Below, in pieces: positions 55,994 to 64,000 of a DNA stretch of 64,000 bases. Each line of letters starts with the position of its first letter. The first letter of the stretch is position 1. A program made the position numbers and the translations under genes. The notes beneath the pieces are model-generated. The model was not told where the DNA came from. It did no database searches and saw only the letters and a list, made by a program, of their open reading frames with translations. Source of the stretch: Moraxella sp. (GTDB taxonomy: Bacteria > Pseudomonadota > Gammaproteobacteria > Pseudomonadales > Moraxellaceae). The stretch covers positions 110,382-174,381 of the forward strand of contig JAUMYZ010000001.1 of assembly GCA_030528385.1 (NCBI GenBank). The letters run 5' to 3'.

Positions 55994-57934
55994 ATGGCAC
56001 TTATCCACCTAAAAAATATCCAGCTTGCCTTCGGGGTTGCTCCGATTTTGGACGGCGTAACTTTTAGTCTTGAAGCAGGCGAGCGCGTGTGCCTGATTGG
56101 GCGCAACGGCGAGGGTAAGTCCACGTTGTTGCGTCTGATTGCTGGCACGCAGGTGGCAGATGGTGGTGAGGTGTTGATTGCCGATGGCACCAAAGTGGGT
56201 ATGCTTGCCCAAGATGTGCCAACCGATGACGGCACGCTGCTTGATGTGGTGATGGCAGGCAATCCTAGTGTTGCCAAGCTTTTGGCGGAGTATCACGCTT
56301 TGTCGGATAAATGCGGTGCAGGCGACATGAGCGCTTGTGAGCGAATGAGTGATTTGCAGCCGCAGATTGACGCGGTGCACGGTTGGGATTTGGCGCGCCA
56401 AGCCACTGCGATTTTGCAGAACATGGGGCTTGACCCCCAAGACAAGCTGAGTGCTTTGTCAGGTGGGCGCAAACGCCGAGCACTGCTGGCGCAAGCATTG
56501 GTTGGCAAGCCCGATGTGCTGCTGCTTGATGAGCCCACCAACCATTTGGACGTTGAGAGTATTGACTGGCTAGAAAAATATTTGTTAAACCAAAATTTGA
56601 CCGTGCTGTTTATCACGCACGACCGCCAGTTTGTGGACAACTTAGCAACGCGCATTGTGGAGCTTGACCGCGGTCGGCTCTGCAGTTATGACGTCTCCCA
56701 AGGCGTTGGTGGCTATGCGCGCTACCAAGAGCTCAAAGAACTTGAGCTGATTGCTGAACAAAAGTCTTTTGAAGAATTTGACAAAAAACTCGCTGCCGAA
56801 GAAGTGTGGATACGTCAAGGCATCAAAGCTCGCCGCACGCGCAATGAAGGACGGGTGCGCGCCCTAAAAGCATTGCGGGCAGAGCGAAAAGCGCGTCGTG
56901 ATGTGGTGGGCAACGTCTCTTTGACCCACAACAGCGCCGAAAAATCGGGTAAAATCGTCTGCCAAGTCAAAAACTTAAGTTTAAAGTATGATGGTAAATT
57001 GCTGGTCAAAGACTTTAGCGCGGTGCTGATGCGTGGCGATAAAGTGGGCATTATTGGCAAAAACGGTGTGGGCAAGACCACGTTAATTCGCACCATTTTA
57101 GGGTTGGATGATGGTGCCAAAGTCGCTGGCAGCATTAAGCTGGGCACGTCTTTGCAGGTGGCATTTTTTGACCAATTAAAAGACCAATTAGACCCCCAAA
57201 AGTCGGTGGCAGAAAACGTTGCTGACGGCTCGGACTATATAGAAATCAACGGACAAAAAAAGCACATTTTGGGCTATTTGCAAGATTTTTTGTTTGCGCC
57301 CAACCGCGCCCGAACGCCAGTGGGGGCTTTGTCAGGTGGCGAAAAAGCGCGCGTGTTGCTTGCCAAACAGCTGCTTAAGCCTGCCAATGTCTTGGTGCTT
57401 GATGAGCCGACCAACGATTTGGACATGGCAACGCTTGAGCTGCTAGAAGAATATGTGGCAAACTTTGATGGTACGGTGTTGCTTATCAGTCATGACCGTG
57501 CTTTTATGGACAATGTGGTTACCCAAACGTGGGTTTTTGACAGCGACAAAGATGGGCATGGTGTGATTGCTGAGTATGTGGGCGGTTATCAAGATTATCT
57601 TACCCAAAAAGCCCACGCCGCCCAAAAGTTGGCACCAAGCAAAAATAACACAAAAACCGCCGCCAAGCCCCAGACCAAGCCAGCAGCGCCCCCAGCCAGT
57701 AACACAAAGCGCAAATTAAGCTACAAAGAACAGCGCGAGTTAGACAGCTTGCCCGATGAAATTGCTTTGTTAGAAAGCGAGCAACAAACACTTGCTGACC
57801 AGTTGGCAGATGGCTCGCTGTTTGTCAGCGATTTGGCGCTGGCAAAAAGCCACAGTGAGCGACTGGCTCAGATTGACGCCTTGCTGCTAGAAAAATTAGA
57901 GCGCTGGGACGAACTTGAAAATATTGGCAAATGA
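55994..57934 (+). CDS. uup: ABC-F ATPase Uup
   Basis: A 646-residue soluble protein with two ABC domains. The first has Walker A GRNGEGKST and signature LSGGRKRR; the second has GKNGVGKTT and LSGGEKAR. The domains are linked by an arginine/lysine-rich linker (IRQGIKARRTRNEGRVRA). A C-terminal coiled coil (about residues 570-646) is the Uup-specific DNA- or ribosome-binding part. ABC-F proteins act on ribosomes or branched DNA rather than as transporters. The ATG at 55994 is chosen over an upstream TTG. It is the first gene of a rightward cluster. Confidence 0.92.
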   Translation: MALIHLKNIQLAFGVAPILDGVTFSLEAGERVCLIGRNGEGKSTLLRLIAGTQVADGGEVLIADGTKVGMLAQDVPTDDGTLLDVVMAGNPSVAKLLAEYHALSDKCGAGDMSACERMSDLQPQIDAVHGWDLARQATAILQNMGLDPQDKLSALSGGRKRRALLAQALVGKPDVLLLDEPTNHLDVESIDWLEKYLLNQNLTVLFITHDRQFVDNLATRIVELDRGRLCSYDVSQGVGGYARYQELKELELIAEQKSFEEFDKKLAAEEVWIRQGIKARRTRNEGRVRALKALRAERKARRDVVGNVSLTHNSAEKSGKIVCQVKNLSLKYDGKLLVKDFSAVLMRGDKVGIIGKNGVGKTTLIRTILGLDDGAKVAGSIKLGTSLQVAFFDQLKDQLDPQKSVAENVADGSDYIEINGQKKHILGYLQDFLFAPNRARTPVGALSGGEKARVLLAKQLLKPANVLVLDEPTNDLDMATLELLEEYVANFDGTVLLISHDRAFMDNVVTQTWVFDSDKDGHGVIAEYVGGYQDYLTQKAHAAQKLAPSKNNTKTAAKPQTKPAAPPASNTKRKLSYKEQRELDSLPDEIALLESEQQTLADQLADGSLFVSDLALAKSHSERLAQIDALLLEKLERWDELENIGK

Positions 57935-57943
57935 GATAAGCCC

Positions 57944-59020
57944 ATGTCTAAGCATGATACTTGTTGTGATGGTCAGTGCCAAAAGCCAAGTTTTGTTGTT
58001 GATGACAAAGCCATGCCCAATTTGACCGACACGCACAAACAAACGTGTCTTGCCCCCAAAGCGCCATGGCAATGGCAGTTTTTGGCGCCAAGATACTGGG
58101 GGGTATGGCTGCTGCTGGCGCTGCTGCTACCCTTGGTTTGTTTGCCGCTGCGGGCGCAGTTTTTTTTGGGCAGACAGCTGGGCAAAGCGGCGTTTTTGCT
58201 GGCCAAGCGCCGTGTCCAAGACACGCTGACCAACTTGTCTTTGGCGTTTGCCAACAAAAGTGAGCACCAAAGAATGCTGATTGCCAAGCAAGTGTTTGTC
58301 AATCAAGGCATTGGCGTGTTTGAGACGTTGTGTGCGTGGTTTCGCCCCAATGTCTTTAAGCGCACTTTTAGCATCTCAGGACTGCAGCATTTGACTTTGG
58401 CGCAGCAGCAGGGCAAAGCGGTGATTTTGTTGGGCGGACACTACACCACGCTTGATTTGATAGGCAGGCTTTCCACGCAGTTTTTTGCTGCCGATTGTGT
58501 GTATCGCAAACAAAACAACCCACTGTTTGAATGGCTGGTGTACAATGCGCGCCGACGAATTTATGACGAACAAATTGGCAGTCGCGACATAAAAAAGCTG
58601 CTTGGGCGTATCAAGGCTGGCAAAGTGGTGTGGTACACGCCCGACCAAGATTTTGGGCTAGAGCATGGCGTGATGGCAAGGTTTTTTGGGGTGAATGCCG
58701 CCACCATCACCATACCCAGACGACTTGCCAAGCTGGGCAATAAGGACAATTTGCCCGCCGTCATCATGCTAGACATGATACGAAAAACCCCAGACCATAT
58801 TCCCAAAGGTAAAATTCCCCATTATCACATCAGTTTGACGTTGGTGGAAAATTATCCAAGCAGCGATGAAGTGGCAGACGCTCAGCGTATCAACGACTTG
58901 CTTGAGAACAACATCAAAAAAGACATCGCCCAATGGATGTGGTTTCATCGGCGCTTTAAGACCCAAGCCGATGGCACCAATGTTTATGACCAACCCACAT
59001 CAAAAAGAGCAGCATTATGA
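57944..59020 (+). CDS. LpxL/HtrB-type lipid A acyltransferase
   Basis: A 358-residue LPLAT enzyme that adds a secondary acyl chain to lipid A or Kdo-lipid A. The catalytic HX4D motif is GHYTTLD, and [11 protein letters not shown] and TPDQDFG are the downstream conserved blocks. A membrane helix lies at about residues 51-73. Unusually, about 45 polar residues precede it, beginning [12 protein letters not shown] with three closely spaced cysteines plus a fourth at about residue 35. LpxL cannot be told from LpxM or LpxP by reading alone. It overlaps trpS by 4 bp. Confidence 0.85.
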   Translation: MSKHDTCCDGQCQKPSFVVDDKAMPNLTDTHKQTCLAPKAPWQWQFLAPRYWGVWLLLALLLPLVCLPLRAQFFLGRQLGKAAFLLAKRRVQDTLTNLSLAFANKSEHQRMLIAKQVFVNQGIGVFETLCAWFRPNVFKRTFSISGLQHLTLAQQQGKAVILLGGHYTTLDLIGRLSTQFFAADCVYRKQNNPLFEWLVYNARRRIYDEQIGSRDIKKLLGRIKAGKVVWYTPDQDFGLEHGVMARFFGVNAATITIPRRLAKLGNKDNLPAVIMLDMIRKTPDHIPKGKIPHYHISLTLVENYPSSDEVADAQRINDLLENNIKKDIAQWMWFHRRFKTQADGTNVYDQPTSKRAAL

Positions 59021-60072
59021 CCGAACAAAATGATTGCAAAAAACGCATTTTAACTGGCATTACCACCACAGGCATTCCGCATTTGGGCAACTATGTGGGA
59101 GCGATTCGTCCTGCCATACACGCCATCAATCAAAGCGATGACGAAGCCTTTTTCTTTTTGGCGGACTTTCATGCACTGATTAAGTGCTTTGACCCTGATG
59201 AGATTCACCGTTCTACCAAAGCCATTGCCGCCACATGGCTGGCTTGCGGGCTTGACCCAGAGCGGGTGGTGTTTTATCGTCAATCCGACATTGCCCAAAT
59301 CCCAGAGCTGGCTTGGGTGCTCGGCTGCAGCTGTGCCAAAGGACTGATGAACAGAGCGCACGCTTATAAGGCGGCAGTGGACATTAACACAGACAAGGGC
59401 GACACCGACCCTGATTTTGGCATTACAATGGGACTGTTTGGTTATCCTGTGTTGATGGCGGCAGACATTTTGATGTTTAATGCCACACACGTGCCCGTGG
59501 GCAAGGACCAAATCCAGCATATTGAGATGGCGCGCGATATGGCAGGCACGTTTAATCATAAATACAAAGCGCTGTTTACATTGCCCGTGGCAGTGGTTGA
59601 TGACGATGTGCCCCTTTTGACAGGGCTTGATGGGCGCAAAATGAGCAAATCTTATGGCAATACCATTCCTTTGTTTGGTGATGGCAACCCCACTATTGAC
59701 CTACAAAAAGCGCTCAAAAAAGCCATTGCTCAAATTGTAACCAACAGTCAAGCGCCCGAAGAGCCCAAAGACCCCGACAATTGCAACATTTTTGAGATTT
59801 ATAAAGCCTTTGCCAGTGCTGAGCAGATTGAGACGCTTGCACAGCGTTATCGTCAAGGCATTGGTTGGGGTGAAGCCAAGGAGATTTTGTTTGCCCAAAT
59901 TGATGGTGAGCTTGCCCCCATGCGCAGCCGATATCTTGAGCTGATGAACAATCCCAAAGAGCTTGAAGAGATTTTGCAGATGGGCGCACACAAAGCCACT
60001 CGCCATGCCCAAAAACAGCTGGACAAAGTGCGTCGTGCGGTGGGTATCAAGCCACTGGCAAAACTCAAATAG
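59017..60072 (+). CDS. trpS: Tryptophanyl-tRNA synthetase
   Basis: A 351-residue class I aminoacyl-tRNA synthetase. The HIGH-type motif is PHLGN in [16 protein letters not shown], the KMSKS loop is [10 protein letters not shown], and the tryptophan pocket segment DADILMF-like is read as AADILMF. The short insertions are as in proteobacterial TrpRS. It starts within the acyltransferase stop (ATGA), and scpA follows after 6 bp. Confidence 0.95.
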   Translation: MTEQNDCKKRILTGITTTGIPHLGNYVGAIRPAIHAINQSDDEAFFFLADFHALIKCFDPDEIHRSTKAIAATWLACGLDPERVVFYRQSDIAQIPELAWVLGCSCAKGLMNRAHAYKAAVDINTDKGDTDPDFGITMGLFGYPVLMAADILMFNATHVPVGKDQIQHIEMARDMAGTFNHKYKALFTLPVAVVDDDVPLLTGLDGRKMSKSYGNTIPLFGDGNPTIDLQKALKKAIAQIVTNSQAPEEPKDPDNCNIFEIYKAFASAEQIETLAQRYRQGIGWGEAKEILFAQIDGELAPMRSRYLELMNNPKELEEILQMGAHKATRHAQKQLDKVRRAVGIKPLAKLK

Positions 60073-60078
60073 GCGCCG

Positions 60079-60897
60079 ATGGACGGCGCACAGGGACAAC
60101 TGTTTGATGGCGTTCGTATTTTTGATACGCCCGTTGTCAGCTTGCCCCAAGATTTGTATATTCCACCACAGGCTTTTGCCATTTGGCTGGAGCAATTTGC
60201 AGGGCCGCTTGATTTTTTGTTGTATTTGGTCAAAAAGAACAATTTTGATTTGACTGAAACGGCAATTTTACCCATTACAGAGCAATATTTAGAATACATT
60301 CAAGGGCTTGACGAAGCACATTTTGAGCTGGCGGGCGATTATTTGCTGATGGCAAGCACGCTTGTTGCCATTAAAAGTGAACTCTTGTTGCCAAAACCTG
60401 CGCACATTGACGATGAAGTCAGCCCCAAGGCAAAACTTATTCGCCGCCTTGAAGAATATGCCCAAATCAAAACGGCAACCAAGCACATTGATGGGTTGAT
60501 GCGTTTGGAACGCGATGTGTTTTTGGCTTTTGCCAGCTTGCCAGACGCAGCAGTCATGCAAGCCCAGCTGCCCAAATATTCGCCAGAGTTGCTGGTCAAC
60601 AGTCTTATTACCATGCAAATCAAACCTGATTATCAAATGCACACAGTGGGCGTGGACGCTGTGCCTTTGTCAGAGCGCATTGCCAGTATCAGCCGTCAGC
60701 TCAGTCAAGTGGGGCAGGCGACTTTTGTCCAGTTGTTGGATAAACAACAAGGCAAAATCGGCGTGGTGGTGAGTTTTGTGGCACTGCTTGAGCTAATCAA
60801 GCGGGGTTTGGTGGGTTTTGATGGCGACAGCCATGGTGTCGGCGATAACGAGCAAGATTGTAATCTTGCCAATGGGCAACTTTATTGGCTATATTGA
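60079..60897 (+). CDS. scpA: Segregation and condensation protein A
   Basis: A 272-residue kleisin-like subunit of the SMC-ScpAB complex. The conserved FAGPLDFLLYLVKKNNFDL near residues 37-55 is the SMC-head-binding N-terminal region. The C-terminal winged helix contains KIGVVVSFVALLELIKRG. In Moraxellaceae this coexists with or replaces MukBEF. scpB is not adjacent in this window; apbC follows after 9 bp. Confidence 0.92.
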   Translation: MDGAQGQLFDGVRIFDTPVVSLPQDLYIPPQAFAIWLEQFAGPLDFLLYLVKKNNFDLTETAILPITEQYLEYIQGLDEAHFELAGDYLLMASTLVAIKSELLLPKPAHIDDEVSPKAKLIRRLEEYAQIKTATKHIDGLMRLERDVFLAFASLPDAAVMQAQLPKYSPELLVNSLITMQIKPDYQMHTVGVDAVPLSERIASISRQLSQVGQATFVQLLDKQQGKIGVVVSFVALLELIKRGLVGFDGDSHGVGDNEQDCNLANGQLYWLY

Positions 60898-60906
60898 TGG
60901 ATTGAT

Positions 60907-62001
60907 ATGTTTGATTGGTTAAAAAAAGACAAAATAAGCATGGCACAAATTGACACAGTGCTGGGCGAGTTGGTGCTCGGTGATAAGTCCTTGTCAGACT
61001 TAATTACAAAAAAAACACTCACCAAAGACGTGCTTGAGCTGGATTTGAGCGTGCCAAATGGGACTGCCCAAGACGACATTGAAGTGGTATATCAAACCTT
61101 GCAAAAACGATTGTCTGTGTTGGGCGTTGCCGAAGTGAATTTAAATGTCGCCATGCCCAAAGCACAAACGCATACGCCAAGCCCACCCGCCAAGCAGTCG
61201 GAGCTGGTCATGCACCCACGCATTCGCCATATTTTGCTGGTGGCGTCGGGTAAGGGTGGTGTGGGTAAATCTACCACAGCGGTTAATCTTGCTCTAGCAC
61301 TGCAAAAGCTGGGTAATCGGGTGGGGATTTTAGATGCCGACATTTATGGCCCTAGCGTGCCTGATATGTTGGGCGTGGCAGGCGTCAAGCCAGCGGTTGA
61401 GAATGGGGAGTTTGTGCCCATTGACACTCATGGTTTGGCGATGTTGTCCATTGGTAATTTGTTAGACAGCGACAACACCCCTGTGGCGTGGCGGGGCATT
61501 AAGGCAACGGGGGCTCTCATGCAACTGTACAACCAGACGGCTTGGCCACATCTGGATTATTTGCTGGTGGATATGCCCCCTGGTACAGGAGACATACAGC
61601 TGACCCTTGCCCAAAAAATCCCTGTAACGGCAGCGATTGTCGTTACCACCCCACAGCACATCGCTCTATTAGACGCCAAAAAGGGTGTTGAGTTGTTTGC
61701 TAAGACACAAATCCCTGTGCTGGGCATTGTTGAAAATATGGCATTGCACACTTGTAGTAACTGCGGGCATAGCGAAGCGATTTTTGGCAGTGGTGGCGGT
61801 GAGCAAATCAGCCAAGAATATGGCGTGCCACTTTTGGGGCAACTGCCTTTGGCAAAGGGCATTCGCGAGCAGATGGACAAAGGCATACCATCAGTGCTGG
61901 CAAATGACGGTCATGCCCAGCATTATTTGAGTATTGCTCAAACCATTCAAGACCGTATTGGACAGTTTGCCAAAGTGCGTCATGATAGGCGAATTTTTTA
62001 G
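60907..62001 (+). CDS. apbC: Iron-sulfur cluster carrier protein ApbC/Mrp
   Basis: A 364-residue P-loop NTPase of the MinD/Mrp family that binds and transfers [4Fe-4S] clusters. A DUF59-like N-terminal domain (about residues 1-85) precedes the deviant Walker A GKGGVGKST, DMPPGTGDIQL and the cluster-ligating CSNCGH (CXXC). A normal-length protein. It is the last gene of the uup-acyltransferase-trpS-scpA cluster; no clear terminator hairpin with a T-tract follows. Confidence 0.94.
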   Translation: MFDWLKKDKISMAQIDTVLGELVLGDKSLSDLITKKTLTKDVLELDLSVPNGTAQDDIEVVYQTLQKRLSVLGVAEVNLNVAMPKAQTHTPSPPAKQSELVMHPRIRHILLVASGKGGVGKSTTAVNLALALQKLGNRVGILDADIYGPSVPDMLGVAGVKPAVENGEFVPIDTHGLAMLSIGNLLDSDNTPVAWRGIKATGALMQLYNQTAWPHLDYLLVDMPPGTGDIQLTLAQKIPVTAAIVVTTPQHIALLDAKKGVELFAKTQIPVLGIVENMALHTCSNCGHSEAIFGSGGGEQISQEYGVPLLGQLPLAKGIREQMDKGIPSVLANDGHAQHYLSIAQTIQDRIGQFAKVRHDRRIF

Positions 62002-62139
62002 TTTGACATCACTTTGGGCGAGTTTAGGGGCGGGGCAAGGATGTGATGGGCTTCTGTCCATTGAGTGTGAGTGATTGATACCGCCCTGTGCCAGTGTCAG
62101 AGTAATTGGTGTGAGTGATGAATAGTGTATAATGCTTAT

Positions 62140-62637
62140 CTAGTGACACACGACATTCAGTGCATCGGCTGTGTAGTCAAACTTTTGCCAATCAAGTGCA
62201 TTTGGGTCAAAGTGTTGCTCGTTTGGCACATAGGCTTGGCGTTCGTTTGTGCAGTCAAATACCGCCAGCAACTCTTGGGCAGGTAGTCGCCGCTCAAAAA
62301 AGTATAGCCGAGCCTGCTTGATGCCTGTGGCAACTTCATTGACATGCTTGCCGTCCAGTACCACAAACTGAAAGATTTGTGGTTTGACATACGACCACGG
62401 ACGAAACCATGTGGTCTTAGGGACGGTTGCCACCACCACAGCCCCATCGGGCAAGTTGTCTTTGGTGTTGGGATACCAAGTGTATTCACTAAGTATCTGA
62501 AAGCAAATCATGCCCAAGCCCGCCATCGCAGGTATTATCCATTTGGGCATTTTTTTATAAAATAGGCGTATGGGCATGACCAGCCCTGCAAATAAGAAGC
62601 CAGCAAAGACTGTGGCAATAATTTCCCAAAACATCAT
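62140..62637 (-). CDS. Conserved-looking membrane protein, unknown function
   Basis: A 165-residue protein with two N-terminal transmembrane helices (about 5-27 and 33-50). A ~110-residue soluble part follows, beginning SEYTWYPN and containing VVVATVPKTTWFRPW and FFERRLPAQELLAVFDC. No catalytic motif was recognised. AGGA lies upstream of the paired ATG start. It is monocistronic, downstream of and in the same direction as the actP gene, but separated from it by a terminator. Confidence 0.7.
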   Translation of the reverse strand: MMFWEIIATVFAGFLFAGLVMPIRLFYKKMPKWIIPAMAGLGMICFQILSEYTWYPNTKDNLPDGAVVVATVPKTTWFRPWSYVKPQIFQFVVLDGKHVNEVATGIKQARLYFFERRLPAQELLAVFDCTNERQAYVPNEQHFDPNALDWQKFDYTADALNVVCH

Positions 62638-62689
62638 GATTGTTTTTCCTAATTTTCCTAAACTAACAGCTTGGTTATTATATCAAAAT

Positions 62690-62722
62690 AAAAACTGCCT
62701 AACATGAGATTAGGCAGTTTTT
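62690..62722 (-). terminator. Strong terminator after actP
   Basis: The 13-bp perfect stem AAAAACTGCCTAA/TTAGGCAGTTTTT with a 7-base loop has T and A runs on both sides, so it can work in both directions. It lies 14 bp after the symporter stop. Confidence 0.9.
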
Positions 62723-62735
62723 GTTGCTTGGGGGG

Positions 62736-64000
62736 TTAGTGGTCTACAGCACCGCCAGCACCTTTTGGATAGCGGACACTTTCAACAAGGTCTTGAACTT
62801 CTTTGGGTGGTGCTGCAGTCATTGAAGACACAATGAATGCGGTGATGAAATTCAATAATGCACCGATGGCACCAAAGCCTAATGGGTTAATGCCCATAAT
62901 CCAGCCTGAAGCATCATCAGGTAGATTGGCAGTACCAGGGATAAAGAACCAACCTTTAAAGAGAAAGATGTATATACAGGTGCTAATCAAGCCGACAAGC
63001 ATACCTGCAATCGCCCCTTGGTTGTTGATACGCTTCGAGAAGATACCCATCATCAGTGCAGGGAACAAGGAAGCGGCAGCGATACCAAAGGCAAGTGCAA
63101 CAGTCTGTGCAGCAAAGCCTGGGGGGTTCATGCCAAGCCATGTTGCCACTGCGATAGAAACAATCATCGAGACACGAGCAGCAAGCATTTCACCTTTTTC
63201 GGTAATGTCTGGTTTGATGGTCTTTTTGATTAAGTCATGCGAGATGGCAGACGAGATAGCAAGTAATAAGCCTGCAGCGGTTGAGAGTGCCGCAGCGATA
63301 CCACCAGCTGCAATCAGACCGATGACCCATGGCGGCAAGTTGGCAATCTCGGGGTTGGCAAGTACCATGATGTCGTTGTTGACATTAAGCTCATTGCCTT
63401 TTAGACCTTTGGCTTCGGCAGCAGCATTAAATGCTTCGTCTTTGGACTTGTCATTGTAGTAGTTGATGTTGCCATCGCCATTTTTGTCTTCAAATTTTAA
63501 TAGACCTGTGGTTTCCCAGTTTTTCATCCATTCAGGACGATGCTCGTAGTCAATAGGAGCAGACTGAGTGCCATTAGGATAAATGGTTTCAACCAGATTC
63601 ATACGAGCCATCGTACCCACTGCAGGAGCGGCGGTGTACAGCAGGGCGATAAAAATCAGTGTCCAGCCTGCTGAAATACGGGCATCTGATACCTTAGGTA
63701 CGGTAAAAAAGCGGATAATAACGTGTGGCAGACCTGCTGTACCAATCATCAGCGACATGGTAAGCAAGAACATATTGAGCTTGTCAGGCACATCAGCGGT
63801 ATAGGCGGTAAAACCTAGGTCAGTGATGAGACCATCTAATTTGGCTAGCATGGTTACGCCTTCTTCGGTCGTGCCAAACATACCTAGTGCTGGAATGGGG
63901 TTGCCTGTGATGTTTAGTGAGATAAAGATGGCAGGAATGATATAAGCAATCATCAATACCACATATTGAGCCACCTGTGTGTAGGTAATACCCTTCATGC
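62736..64000 (-). CDS. actP: Cation/acetate symporter ActP, N-terminus off the window edge
   Basis: About 421 residues of a sodium:solute symporter (SSF family). MKGITYTQVAQYVVLMIAY, ITGNPIPALG and TAGLPHVIIRFFTVPKV are ActP-type segments. The visible part starts mid-protein (full ActP is about 550-590 residues), so the frame continues beyond base 64000; the Met near the edge is internal. Later segments include AAGGIAAALSTAAGLLLAIS and GINPLGFGAIGALLNF. It imports acetate or other short carboxylates with Na+ or H+. A periplasmic/loop insertion (about 145-205, Asp/Asn/Lys-rich) is longer than expected. Confidence 0.88.
   Translation of the reverse strand, partial: MKGITYTQVAQYVVLMIAYIIPAIFISLNITGNPIPALGMFGTTEEGVTMLAKLDGLITDLGFTAYTADVPDKLNMFLLTMSLMIGTAGLPHVIIRFFTVPKVSDARISAGWTLIFIALLYTAAPAVGTMARMNLVETIYPNGTQSAPIDYEHRPEWMKNWETTGLLKFEDKNGDGNINYYNDKSKDEAFNAAAEAKGLKGNELNVNNDIMVLANPEIANLPPWVIGLIAAGGIAAALSTAAGLLLAISSAISHDLIKKTIKPDITEKGEMLAARVSMIVSIAVATWLGMNPPGFAAQTVALAFGIAAASLFPALMMGIFSKRINNQGAIAGMLVGLISTCIYIFLFKGWFFIPGTANLPDDASGWIMGINPLGFGAIGALLNFITAFIVSSMTAAPPKEVQDLVESVRYPKGAGGAVDH

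Overview
The window reads as a chromosomal segment of a Moraxellaceae gammaproteobacterium, most likely a Moraxella species. This rests on an FFLEELY-type protein next to a DUF815 ATPase, a Bap-type adhesin prefix, a FadL/OmpE-like outer-membrane protein, moderate GC with A/T-leaning third codon positions, and general gammaproteobacterial gene content. No species-level claim is made, because nothing was searched. Both ends are cut: a DUF3482 GTPase runs off the left edge and an ActP-type symporter runs off the right edge.

Left third (1-23 kb). rsmD and mrdA (PBP2) run leftwards, followed by a rightward DUF445 membrane protein and a late cytochrome c maturation operon ccmF-ccmG-ccmH-ccmI. Then come adk, rplU-rpmA, obgE-proB and hemE. 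A leftward four-gene SitABCD/YfeABCD-type Mn/Fe ABC importer follows, with two Fur-like operators in its upstream region. A translationally coupled FFLEELY/DUF815 pair comes next, and then a PiT phosphate transporter behind a clear Pho-box promoter.

Middle (23-41 kb). This part holds a HAD phosphatase, two candidate small membrane ORFs, a phospholipase D-family enzyme, prfB with its programmed +1 frameshift, an acetate-type CoA-transferase, hslO, an acyl-CoA dehydrogenase, an operon of two M16 peptidases plus rsmE, ftsY, an SLC23/NCS2-like permease, ogt, and the cysTWA sulfate importer without a binding protein.

Adhesin island (41.2-51.6 kb). A single 3148-residue Bap-like surface protein dominates the window. 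Its first ~400 and last ~150 residues are written in the local AT-leaning codon style. About 7.8 kb in between is GC-rich and carries two perfect and two 11/12 copies of the 12-mer AGGCTACCTGAA, the DNA uptake sequence dialect reported for Eikenella (Neisseriaceae). The simplest reading is a chimeric adhesin made when natural transformation replaced or expanded the repeat region of a resident gene with DNA from an Eikenella-like donor. The imported part contains three homologous right-handed beta-helix modules separated by Ig-like and cadherin-like domains. A membrane-anchored matrixin-type zinc protease lies end-to-end with the adhesin gene.

Right part (51.5-64 kb). A leftward run rpe, three small uncharacterised genes, orn and the matrixin is followed by a FadL-type porin and slyX. 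A rightward cluster uup, lpxL-like acyltransferase, trpS, scpA and apbC comes next, then a small membrane protein and the truncated actP. Most of the window is housekeeping. The mosaic adhesin is the outstanding feature.
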